Of a DNA stretch of 10,217 bases, positions 1 through 7,457 are shown piece after piece (position 1 is the stretch's first letter; the number at the start of each line of letters is the position of its first letter). The notes under the pieces were generated by a model, which did no database searches, was not told the DNA's origin, and worked only from the letters and a program-made list of their open reading frames with translations. The position numbers and the translations under genes are program-made. This DNA comes from Larix sibirica. Its lineage: Eukaryota; Streptophyta; Pinopsida; Pinales; Pinaceae. Location: assembly GCA_004151065.3 (NCBI GenBank), contig NWUY0300004201.1:13973-24189 (forward strand), in the 5' to 3' direction.

Positions 1-33
1 TAAAATGTTCAGAATTTGGGTATGTGACACATA

Positions 34-118
34 TGCATGTAGAAAAAGACCCAAATCTTAGGGAGGATGCTTGCGTGCATGCCTCATATCATCTCTAGTT
101 GAGGCATTATTGTGCATG
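34..118 (+). promoter_or_regulatory. RY-type (TGCATG/CATGCA) motifs in U3 of 5' LTR
   Basis: TGCATG occurs at 34-39, 76-81 and 113-118, upstream of the TATA box at 155. All three have counterparts in the 3' LTR (2973, 2995 and 3032). CATGCA is the core of the plant RY element bound by B3-domain factors of the ABI3/FUS3/LEC2 group. The motifs are seen directly; a regulatory role is inferred. Confidence 0.45.
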
Positions 119-154
119 TGTCCAGATTCATTGTACCTACTCTTCTTCTCAGTT

Positions 155-160
155 TATAAA
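155..160 (+). promoter_or_regulatory. TATA box of 5' LTR
   Basis: TATAAA lies inside AGTTTATAAAAG, just after a pyrimidine-rich CTCTTCTTCTC run. The same arrangement is present at 3074-3079 in the 3' LTR. It would mark the U3/R boundary about 30 bp downstream, as in plant LTR promoters. Confidence 0.6.
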
Positions 161-451
161 AGAAAAGGTAGGGGTATAGGTTTATTCGTTTTCAATTTTT
201 AGTTCAATAGTTAGTAGTTCATTGTTTTCCTATTGCAGATTTTTATTTTTAGAAGTAATCAAAGGCAGTAACATGTTTTGATAGTTAACTTATTGTGTTT
301 CCTTATATATTTTCTATAGTATATGTTTATAGATTCTAGCATTAATTACAAAGTGCAAATTTTAGTAGCTTTAAGTTTATGATGTTTAGTTTCTTATAGG
401 AATTATTTTAGAGTGCATAGGTTGTTTACCACGGCTTGAGAAAATTTAGCA

Positions 452-467
452 TGGTATCAAAGCTCAG
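452..467 (+). other. Primer binding site, initiator Met-tRNA type
   Basis: TGGTATCAAAGCTCAG begins immediately after the LTR terminal CA. It differs by one base from TGGTATCAGAGC, the complement of the plant initiator-Met tRNA 3' end that copia elements use to prime minus-strand DNA synthesis. This fixes the LTR end at 451 and the element orientation as +. Confidence 0.88.
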
Positions 468-680
468 TTTTTGAAATCATACAAATTCTTTGTATAGAGA
501 GGCAAGTTGATTGGGGTAGAGAGTTGTCAATGGGTTTCAATGGGTAGTAAGTCCAAGCTTTAGTGACTTAATAAAATATGTGCCACTGATCGACATGTGG
601 ACTTGAGAAGGGTTGTGGGATGTGAAACCCTAGTTGATACAGTAAATGGAGGTTGAAGCTTGTTTAGTGGAGATACAATA
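468..680 (+). other. Untranslated leader between PBS and gag
   Basis: This is the expected leader between the primer binding site and the first gag ATG. I see no coding signal of its own. A short repeat, 'CAATGGGT', occurs twice at about 528-545. Packaging signals cannot be recognised by eye. Confidence 0.5.
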
Positions 681-1482
681 ATGGACATTATTAGTATGCA
701 AGATAACGACTTGTTGGAGGAAGCCTTTAACTTTGTGTCGTGGAAGTTGAGATTGCAAAACCTCCTGAAAAGGAAAACTTATGGTGCCTTGTAGAGAAGA
801 TGGTTGTGCCACCTACATATCCCAAAGATATGGCATAACACAACAAGAAGGTAGTGGCAGTGAAGCGAATCATTTGGATTTGGTGAAGGATCACCTGATC
901 CCTCATATTGTTAGGAAAAGGAATATCAAAGAGATGTATGATGCCTTGGAAAGCTTGTACCATAGTATGAACATATCTCGGAAGATACTACTAAACAAAC
1001 TTAATACTGCCTGCATGAGCCAGATAGATACAATGACAAGCTCTCTTATGAATAGCAGAGTTGGGAGATCAAATTGCTGCAATTGGGGACACAATTGAGA
1101 ATAATGAGCTAGTTCAGATTTCTTTGAATGGATTTAGTCCACCATCACACAACTTTGTCCAAGTTATCTATGGTCGGGAGACGTTACCTAACTTCGAGTA
1201 CTTGTGGGATGCTTTCATTGGAGAGGAGAGGAGACTACAACAAAACTCAACCAATTACAAGGACGAGAATGATGCACCAAACTTAGCCCTCATTAAGAAG
1301 ATGGGGAAAGGAGGTACGAAAGAAGGACCTAGGAAGCATCAAAAGGGCAAGGAGGAAGAATCATATTTTTCATGTTAGGGAAAGAAAGACTTGAGTCATA
1401 TCCAATGCTTAAGGTGTGAAAGCATGGTCACTATGCTTCTCAATGTCCAGAAAGGAAAAGGGGGAAGGGAAAGCAACAATAG
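681..1482 (+). pseudogene. gag: Copia Gag (UBN2-type) with CCHC zinc knuckle, frameshifted
   Basis: Gag would form the virus-like particle and bind the element RNA. The likely start is the ATG at 681, followed by FNFVSWKLRLQNLLK, which fits the usual Gag N-terminal 'W..R....L' segment. The reading then moves frame near 776 (EKMVVPPTYPKDMA, then TAA at 836-838), again before 880 (LVKDHLIPHIVRKRNIKEM and LESLYHSMNISRKILLNKL), and again near 1061 (DQIAAIGDTIENNELVQISL, then ETLPNFEYLWDAF and a Lys-rich tail). A TAG stands at 1376-1378. The knuckle follows: Cys codons at 1406 and 1415, then a single-base shift, His at 1429 and Cys at 1444, giving CX2CX4HX4C spacing. It ends at TAG 1480-1482. Order and motifs match UBN2-family Gag throughout, so identity is firm; at least four frame changes make it a pseudogene. 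Confidence 0.88.
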
Positions 1483-1960
1483 GAGGAGTTTGCAAGAAGT
1501 GCGGAAGCTTTAGGGGTGAATGATTTGATTTCCAAGCTTGATACTACCTTTTCCATGGTGTCATGTCTTTCCATGAACACAGTTTTAAGCAATGGATGAT
1601 ATGTGAATAGTGAAACTTCCATACGCTGTATGACTTATGATAGAAAGATCTTAGTAGGTTTTAAGAGCAAGAGGGAGGACTGCTTATGGAGTTGTTGATG
1701 ATATTATGTATCTTGTGAAGGGATTGGACTCCATATCTTTCCAAATGTATGTAGTTGATGTTCTTTAGCTAGATTCTATTTTATATGTTCATGAGTTAAT
1801 GAAGAGTTTTCTTTCAGGTTTTTGCATGATAGAATTATGGTGTTTGGTTGAGTTTGATGCTTAGCAATTCATCATTCAAGATAGCATCCATGGATTTGGT
1901 CATGTTTTGGCTATAGGAGTGCAACAAGGTGGCCTTTATAGTCTACTCATAGCTCCAATT
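1483..1960 (+). pseudogene. pol: Copia pol N-terminal remnant: aspartic protease and pre-integrase segment
   Basis: Frame and order continue from gag. The frame starting at 1483 reads EEFARSAEALGVNDLISKL and reaches the protease active-site region, where the family has W-x-x-D-S-G-A-S. Here the Trp position is TGA (1597-1599) and the motif is NSETS (1606-1620), so the catalytic Asp is Asn. The conserved MTYDRK follows. After a frameshift near 1690 the frame reads DDIMYLVKGLDSISFQM and, past a TAG at 1766-1768, LDSILYVHELMKSFLSG, corresponding to the usual 'DVLYVPGLKKNLLSV' part. Past another TAG at 1862-1864 comes GHVLAIGVQQGGLYSLL, which resembles the Gag-pre-integrase 'GV..G.LY.L' segment. 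The integrase HHCC domain that should follow is missing. Identification rests on order and remembered motifs. Confidence 0.82.
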
Positions 1961-2347
1961 GAGCAAGCATGGCAAGAAGCCATGATGCAAGTGTGTGCCT
2001 CCAGCCTTGAGGAGATAGTTACAAAATTGACTATGGAATCAGTGATTGATTCTTTGATTATAGATTATGTGAGTATGGAAGAATACCGAGAGAAGGTTGT
2101 TACCGAAGAATTCTCTCAACGAGAGGGAGCTAACCTTGGTGAGAATCTTACTCTAGTTGTTAAAGGATTCTTGCAGGAAGAGGGAGTTCCCTTAGATGGG
2201 CAGATGCATGCACCACTAGTTTTGGATTTCAATATCAATGAGTCATGTTGGGATTTTCTAACTTTCATGCAGATTTCAATTCGTTATTTGATAGATTTGA
2301 TACACTTTTTTTGGCCCTATATACAAATGAGTTCATTATTGCGATAA
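1961..2347 (+). pseudogene. Open central pol segment with short reverse-transcriptase-like motif
   Basis: The pre-integrase frame stays open, without a stop, from 1865 to TAA at 2345-2347 (about 160 codons), which is unusual in such a damaged element. There is no integrase HHCC or DDE signature in it. At 2153-2188 it reads LVVKGFLQEEGV, resembling the conserved copia RT start 'RLVAKGF.Q.EG.DY', followed by an APLV that could match 'FAPV'. A related stretch, KVVTEEFSQREG (2093-2128), lies 60 nt earlier. After 2220 the RT palm motifs (such as YVDD) are absent. My reading is that a large deletion fused the pre-integrase end to a small RT piece; an unrelated acquired sequence is possible. Frame +1 at 2314-2340 (ALYTNEFIIAI) may be a worn RNase H 'ALSTTEAEYIA', but this is weak. 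Confidence 0.5.
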
Positions 2348-2485
2348 ATCTAGAATAATTCATGATTTTGTGTGAGAAGATGTTGACCAATGAAGATGGC
2401 ATGAAGGAAAAAGAAGGTTGGTAGGTTGTTGATGCAATGTTCCTTGTACAAAAAATCATCTTGAATATTCTAAAAATATTCTGGA

Positions 2486-2636
2486 GTAAAAAAGGAAGCA
2501 ATAATCCCAATTCATGTTTCTTCAAGTTTGCTTGTGGTCAATTGTTTGACCAAGCCACTCAAAGGAGAAGTTCCAAATGTTCAAGGAGAAACTTAAATTA
2601 ATGGAGAACATTTTCCTTGGTAATGTGGAGTGTTAG
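2486..2636 (+). pseudogene. pol: RNase H C-terminal tail of copia polyprotein
   Basis: From 2486 the frame reads VKKEAIIPIHVSSSLLVVN followed by CLTKPLKGE, matching the copia C-terminal pattern 'HVST..Q.AD.LTKPL'. A one-base shift near 2570 moves to FQMFKEKLKLMENIFLGN, then VEC and TAG at 2634-2636. Copia polyproteins often end in 'REC' with the stop just inside the LTR. Here the TGT TAG codons are also the first six bases of the 3' LTR, which supports both the end of pol and the LTR start. Only about 45 residues remain; the rest of RNase H and the YVDD region of RT are not visible upstream. Confidence 0.72.
2621..2630 (+). other. Worn polypurine tract before 3' LTR
   Basis: TAATGTGGAG directly precedes the LTR start TGTTAG. 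Active copia elements have an uninterrupted purine run here, which primes plus-strand synthesis. The remaining GTGGAG suggests a decayed version. The position is fixed by the adjacent LTR start, not by the sequence itself. Confidence 0.4.
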
Positions 2637-2860
2637 AAAGTGTACTTTGGATAATCTTTTACAACAACATGACACTCAACAAATTTGCACAACAATGGTT
2701 TCCATGCAACATGATGTTCTATAGATGAGGGTGCAACAATAACATAAACTAGGAGGGGGACACATCTTTATTTATAGGGTTCTAGTAGTGAGGGTGTATA
2801 CATGTGTCATCTATAGATAGGATACGATAAGATTATCCTTGGAATCTAGTTCTAGGAGAT

Positions 2861-3037
2861 TGCATGCAATTTCTAAGTGAGGAAAAGTGGGTGCCTGAAA
2901 TTGCATGTGTTAGTTTTAGTTTTTTAAGCACTTTTCTAATTGTATATTTAAGTCTACGTTTATTTAGATGCATGCATGTAGATCGCAAGGAGGATGCATG
3001 CCTCGTTTCATCTCTGGTTGAGACACTATTGTGCATG
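2861..3037 (+). promoter_or_regulatory. Cluster of six RY-type motifs in U3 of 3' LTR
   Basis: TGCATG (reverse complement CATGCA) starts at 2861, 2902, 2969, 2973, 2995 and 3032, all within 177 bp and ending 37 bp before the TATA box. Random sequence of this length would rarely contain even one. CATGCA is the RY core recognised by plant B3-domain seed and embryo regulators. Activity is inferred; the motifs are directly visible. Confidence 0.5.
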
Positions 3038-3073
3038 CGTCTAGATACGTTGTACCTTCCCTTCTTCTCATTC

Positions 3074-3079
3074 TATAAA
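3074..3079 (+). promoter_or_regulatory. TATA box of 3' LTR
   Basis: TATAAA in TTCTATAAAAGAG follows a CTTCTTCTC run, exactly as in the 5' LTR (155-160). It could drive readthrough into the flanking 3359+ region if the LTR were active. Confidence 0.6.
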
Positions 3080-3358
3080 AGAGAAGACAAAGGTATAGGA
3101 TTATTCATTTTCAATTAGCAGTTCATTGTTTTCTAGTAGCAGATTTTCATTTTCAAAAGTAATGAAAAATAGTAATAGGTTTTGATAGTCAATTTACTGT
3201 GTTTCCATTATATATTATCTACTTTATGTGTTTATAGATTCTAGCATTAATTACTAAGTGTAGTTTTGGGTAGTTTTACATTTTTTCGTTGTTTAGTTTC
3301 CTAAAGGAATTCTTTTAGAGTGTAGAATGTGTTTACCATGCTTTGAGAAAATCTAACA

Positions 3359-4322
3359 TCCAAAAGACCAAATTGCTTGTTGTTCATTTGAACACATTGG
3401 AAATGATATTGTTTGTAGATACCTAAAACACTACTCAATGCTTGTTGTGGCAACCTAAAAGACAGAACTCCCTTTTTATGGAATCGCCCTTGCTCAAGTT
3501 GCTCAAAAGACAAATTCTTCTTGTTGAAATCAACCTTTCACAAACTGTGTCAGAAAAAAGTGAGAGGGGAATCCTTTTTATAAAAATGAAAGTGTTCTTA
3601 GGGTTCTAGAAGTTCCATAAGGCTTAATTAACCTTGAATTAGGGTTTAGAGTTTCTTTGGTGGGTCCTTGTAGTCAAACCGAGCAAAAAATTGCCTAAAT
3701 TGATTTGGAAATGCACTATGTGGACTATGGTACGTCCTTGAAACACTATTTGGTCATATGAAACATGTTTCAGGTCATACCACGCACATTTTAGGGTCAT
3801 ACTAAACATGTTTCTATGTTTTGTACATGGTACAACCCCCTAGGGCGTCTTTCCTGCAACTTAGGTAAAAAGAAATACATAACTAAACTAGTGGGTCAAC
3901 AAAATAGACATATAGATAGTGATGCAGACAACCTAGGGCTAGCATTACATAAATGACTAGATTGATTTGCCTTATTGCAATAGTTAACATTAATGTTAGG
4001 AAATTTTCAATCATAGTAGAATAATAATGGGATGGCATAGAGGAACATTATCAACATCTTAATGCTTACTCAAAATCCATTCCTAGAGAATGTATCACCA
4101 TGCAAGTTTAGCTTACACCAAGAAACACTACATCTCCAATCATAGTGGTTCTTGATTGAGCTTCTAAGGTTAAAGGAGCCTATTACAATAAAGACCATAA
4201 AGGGTTGGGGTAGGCCACCTGTGAAAGTAAAGACTAATTGGACAAGAACCATTGTGCCTAACAAGGAAAATTGTCAGCCAAGTAATTGACTCCATATGAA
4301 TGCAATTGAACAAGGAGCGTGT
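3359..4322. other. Non-coding flank of the retrotransposon
   Basis: I see no gene here. The minus-strand open frame at 3301-3513 begins in this flank and runs into the LTR; it has no recognisable motif. The 64-codon frame at 4070-4264 is likewise featureless. The stretch includes the small GGTCATA array described separately and an 11-base match (TAGGGTTCTAG, 3599-3609) to the 3' LTR. Confidence 0.6.
3752..3816. repeat. Triplicated 21-22 bp GGTCATA unit with palindromes
   Basis: GGTCATA begins at 3752, 3773 and 3795, so the units are 21 and 22 bp long. Units 1 and 3 share the 11-mer AAACATGTTTC (3761-3771 and 3804-3814). In unit 1 it forms the perfect 12-bp palindrome GAAACATGTTTC (3760-3771). 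Unit 2 keeps the head but has a diverged tail (CCACGCACATTTTA). This is a short diverged tandem array; its function is unknown. Confidence 0.65.
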
Positions 4323-4530
4323 ATTATGACCTTGTAATTATAGTCCATAAAATGGTATAAGTGCATTATTGCAATGTAGAAAATTATAACTTTAATATGG
4401 ATCATTAACGCATGCAAGATTAATGGAGGGCCATATCATCTATGCACTTTTATGCTTGAAAATTGAGATCAAGCTTGTGTGTTATATACTATAAATAAAG
4501 TGTGACCTTCGTATAACTGAAAATTGGAAT
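4323..4530. repeat. Diverged direct repeat, copy A (pair with 4605-4797)
   Basis: The copy starts ATTATGACCTTGTAATTATA and includes CAATGTAG, ATAACTTTAAT, TTAATG.AGGG, ATATCATCT, GCTTGAAAAT and a closing AATTGGAA. The same landmarks appear in the same order from 4605, offset by about 282 bp. By eye the similarity is roughly two-thirds to three-quarters, with indels. A TATAAATA occurs at 4490-4497 in this copy only. I see no TIRs, PBS or coding capacity. Confidence 0.7.
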
Positions 4531-4604
4531 ATAATCATTCCACAAACAACCACCCACATAACCTTTAGAACAACACCCATTGATGTATCACTAGAAGTTG
4601 GAGG

Positions 4605-4797
4605 ATTACGACCGTGTAATTTTAATCCATACAACCATAAAAGTACATTATAACAATGTAGCATAAAATAACTTTAATCTACAGTGTAAACATAGGCCCA
4701 ATTAATGAGGGATATCATCTCTTTTCCCATATTAAGCTTGAAAATGAAGGTCAAGTGTACATGGTATCCACAAATTATGACTTTCTTAGAATTGGAA
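4605..4797. repeat. Diverged direct repeat, copy B (pair with 4323-4530)
   Basis: The copy starts ATTACGACCGTGTAATTTTA and follows copy A landmark by landmark to TTAGAATTGGAA. It is separated from copy A by about 74 bp, which include CACAAACAACCACCCACATA. The pair could be an old tandem duplication or two members of a dispersed repeat. No third copy was seen on either side at the same spacing. Confidence 0.7.
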
Positions 4798-5142
4798 ACA
4801 CAACAAAATTGATCAAAAATGGGTCATAATATATTTTGTGATCACATTGGGTACTTTTTGGTGTGGATAAGCAAAGCTATGGGCATGTCATTTTTAAGGA
4901 TGATCCTAATGTGGTAATTTGAGATCCTAAATTCTATGGAGCTTGTTTCAAGCATTAAATGGGAGGTTTTTTCCCTAAAAACCCTATAAACATATTTCTC
5001 AACCCCTCAACATTATGCTACTCATTAAGAGCTTTCAAATGGTCTAAATATCACTTCAGTTGTAGTGTATGAAGGAGTTACACCTATGACAAGTTGGCTT
5101 ATGCCTTCATCATAGTTCCAAGTGGATGCCATGTACACTACT

Positions 5143-5144
5143 NN
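5143..5144. other. Assembly ambiguity (two Ns)
   Basis: The only two undetermined bases in the window. They probably mark a joined contig or a collapsed gap, so continuity and spacing across this point are uncertain. Confidence 0.95.
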
Positions 5145-5179
5145 AATGAACCCGCATCAAACCCTCTCATCTTCCTCAG

Positions 5180-5214
5180 AAAAATAAAAAAATAAAAAAT
5201 AAAAAATAATTTTT
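5180..5214. repeat. A-rich low-complexity tract
   Basis: The tract is built of A runs of five to seven bases separated by single Ts, ending in AATTTTTA. It begins 36 bp after the N gap. It could be a simple repeat or the tail of an old retroposon, but I see no target-site duplication to support the latter. Confidence 0.7.
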
Positions 5215-7345
5215 ACGAACAGTTTTCTATCATTGGACCAACAACTTGGAATGAAACAAGTTAGTCACACAACATAAGCAAGAATAGTCTACTACTAAAT
5301 GCAAGTGAATAACCAAATACCTTAAGCAAAAAATAATACTCTACAAAATATCAAAAGACTCCTTTCTTCAAATCAAATTTTAGCAAGCAAATGATAAGTG
5401 ATTAATAAACAAATAAATAAGAGGGTACTCTACTTGATACAATGTTACAACCCACAAGCACCAAAAGAGTTGGGATAGGTGTGAATAGTCCACAAACAAC
5501 CCATATCTGCAAGAATAAAAAACTAGCTAACAATGGCCTCTTATTAATAGTTGAAGATATCTTACAATGCCACGAATATAAACCTTTGCATGACTCCAAT
5601 GGTTCCACATATGTGATTTGGCAACGACTCTTGGACTTATAGCTTATAAACTCTTAGATTTCTTAGGCTGTTTGTCTTTCCTAAGCCACGTAACTTTCAA
5701 GCCTTACATTTTTTTGTCTTCATGAGGATATTAGTAAAATAAATTCAATGTTAGGAAAAAATTTCTCACTTCATATAACACTTTCAACTAACAATTGCCT
5801 CCTTGTCTCTACAAGCCAATCCAAGGCCCCATGACTTTGGGAAATAGTGTAAATTAGTTTCTCTTGGTGACTTGGAGGTTTTAGGCCTTCTCTCTTCTTC
5901 GAAATTGAGACCTGTGCTAAATTCCAAATCATATTTCTTCCATTATCCTTCCTCTTCCTCTTTATGGGAAACTTACATGAGCACAATCCTCTACCATGTT
6001 TCCTGCACTAAACAAACATGCACTTAAATTTTGCATCAACATGGTAGACAACATATACAAACCATAATAGAGAAAATCCTCAATAGTGAAAATGAAATAT
6101 GAATAAACATGTATGGTTAGAAGACTCCTTCAGCTACTTGGAAAGATTTATAAAATGAAAATGCATCTATTTCAAACCAAAGATACCAAATGCAATAATG
6201 CACCTATTTCACAATTAGGAATGAAGGGTGCAAGTGTTTTAGTGGTGAATTTATGACAACAATTTATACATTATTATTTTGTCAAATTCATTTGCATTAC
6301 AACTTTGTGCTTATCAAGCTTCATTAATAGTGTAAATTTTTAAGTAATTTCTCATAAGGTTTTGGTGTCCCAGCACTTCTTGGCATGATACTCTAGCATC
6401 TTGCAAGAGTATGGCTCTTTCAATGGATTGTTAAAGGCAATAAACCATGTTTACAAATTTGGTTGAAGAAGGAATGAGAAGGCATTCATCCTTGCTTAAC
6501 ACACAAATATTCCTTCAATTCCTTTTCATTCAAGTTTGATCCCATAGTGATGGGCATGTGCATGTTCGGTCAAATGTATAAACATATGGATTCTTAACAA
6601 ATCTAAAACCATTAAAACTTCAAAATAATAGATGAATAATTATGTAGGGAAACTTGCGAACTCTTATAACCATGTACCTTGTCTTTGTTGTCAAATAAGA
6701 CTCAACATTATGACTTGACAATAAGCTTGTTACTTCATTTACAAGTTAATAACATTGGTAATGAATGTAATGCTTCTCTTTACTCGATCTATTCACATAA
6801 GTTAACACAAGAATCAATTTGGATTTTAAACCCTTGATTTCCATTCAGACTTGAGGCTTCATTGTGCATCTAGAGGCATTCAACAAGCCTTTACAAAACA
6901 CAATAAGCATTGCATATATTGATGATGAATTCATGAGAGTGGACTTAAACATCATTATATGTTGACTTAGAATTGCACTACAAGTTTGGTTTCATATTTG
7001 TTGATGGTATATAATTCAATTAATTTTCTTGAGGTTTTGGTCTAGAGCTTTTCTTGTCAATAATCCTCTAGTCTCATGGAGAGAATGTCTCATTAGATCG
7101 ATTGTTAACCATGTGACAATAAAAAGCTTGAGAGGGCATTGATACCTGAGAGAAAAAACCTTCCTCCAATGTACAAAATTTTTCTCTGAGATTCTCTTTT
7201 AAGATTGACTTCACTATAGCAAGCCCATGCTCACAATAGGTTGATCCTTCACTAGTTACACCTTCAAACTTAAAGGATTTGGATTTCATGCAAAGAGCCT
7301 TATGTCTGTAATAATTAGGGATTACTTATTCTTATTTCAAGGATA

Positions 7346-7457
7346 GTTGGAAAGAAGGAAATATTCCAATGTTTACTTGAATCTACAAACAAAGGGGCCT
7401 TGATCTTGCATTGGGATTTTCTCCATATACAACAACTATGCCTTCTTTAGTGGATTA
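7346..7457. repeat. Diverged direct repeat, copy C (pair with 7693-7800)
   Basis: The copy runs from GTTGGAAAGAAGGAAATATT through CCAATG.TTACTT, CAAA.GG and CTTCTT to TTAGTGGATTA. The same series recurs from 7693, offset by 343-347 bp. The first 35 bp are the best conserved part. Both copies have in-frame stops or short frames only, so coding use is doubtful. Confidence 0.6.

Larger units (their letters stand above)
1..451 (+). repeat. 5' LTR, partial (left end outside window)
   Basis: This segment aligns with 2890-3358 almost to its last base. Shared landmarks are the TGCATG-rich part, the CTTCTTCTC plus TATAAA promoter block, the TTTATAGATTCTAGCATTAA stretch and the closing GAGAAAAT(T/C)TA(G/A)CA. 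It ends in CA at 451, directly before the primer binding site. In the roughly 105 bp around the TATA box I count about 18 substitutions, so identity is near 83% there. Against the 3' LTR it seems to lack about 55 bp near positions 25-30, to carry about 8 extra bp near 70-78, and to carry about 13 extra bp near 200-213. The remaining 5' part of the LTR should lie upstream of the window. Confidence 0.88.
1..3358 (+). mobile_element. Degenerate Ty1/copia LTR retrotransposon, internally deleted, 5' end outside window
   Basis: Seen: two related LTRs (1-451 and 2631-3358) in the same orientation flank a tRNA-iMet-type primer binding site, a UBN2-like Gag with a CCHC knuckle, a protease remnant and the last residues of a copia polyprotein. 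Known: copia elements encode Gag-protease-integrase-RT-RNase H in one polyprotein and are usually about 5 kb. Here the internal region is only about 2.2 kb, because integrase and most of RT/RNase H are absent. Several frameshifts, in-frame stops and a lost catalytic Asp show that the copy is dead. The target-site duplication cannot be tested, since the left boundary lies beyond position 1; the five bases after the 3' LTR are TCCAA. I infer an old insertion from the LTR divergence. Superfamily assignment is firm; the family is not identified. Confidence 0.9.
2631..3358 (+). repeat. 3' LTR, complete (about 728 bp)
   Basis: The LTR runs from TGTTAG at 2631 to CTAACA at 3358, with the usual TG...CA ends. 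The right end is secure because it matches the 5' LTR end that abuts the PBS. The left end is inferred from the pol stop codon overlapping TGTTAG, since the matching part of the 5' LTR is outside the window. It carries a TATA box at 3074-3079, six TGCATG motifs at 2861-3037, a perfect palindrome ATTGCATGCAAT at 2859-2870 and an internal purine run at 2751-2760. The open frames across 2833-3118 lie within the LTR promoter region and are not genes. Confidence 0.8.
4798..7345. other. Gene-free AT-rich stretch
   Basis: I find no gene, RNA gene or recognisable transposon domain. The open frames at 5402-5608 (-), 5442-5642 (+), 5771-5986 (-) and 7074-7289 (-) are each under 75 codons, lack family motifs, and two overlap on opposite strands. 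The stretch contains the N gap and the A-rich tract described separately. It may be old transposon sequence worn beyond recognition. Confidence 0.55.

Noticed and set aside
781-870. ATG at 781 as the start of a gene
   Set aside because: The first 30 or so codons of that frame do not resemble Gag; the frame two bases away (from 776) does. The frame becomes gag-like only from about 871, so the ATG is incidental.
1907-2347. Independent 146-residue gene starting at 1907
   Set aside because: The start codon would be TTG, and the frame continues upstream into pre-integrase sequence, so it is part of the decayed polyprotein rather than a separate gene.
2833-3118. Overlapping open frames on both strands (84 and 67 codons)
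   Set aside because: They lie across the U3/TATA part of the 3' LTR, and the aligned 5' LTR does not keep the frame because of indels.
2761-3358. 3' LTR beginning right after the strong purine run at 2751-2760
   Set aside because: The following bases are CACATC, not TG, while TGTTAG at 2631 coincides with the stop codon of pol, as is common in copia elements.
4193-4215. ATAAAGGGTT as the left LTR of a minus-strand element paired with 8131
   Set aside because: The match ends after about 10 bases, with no similarity beyond it.
5402-5642. Overlapping + and - open frames of 66-68 codons
   Set aside because: Opposite-strand frames over the same bases, no family motif; most likely chance.
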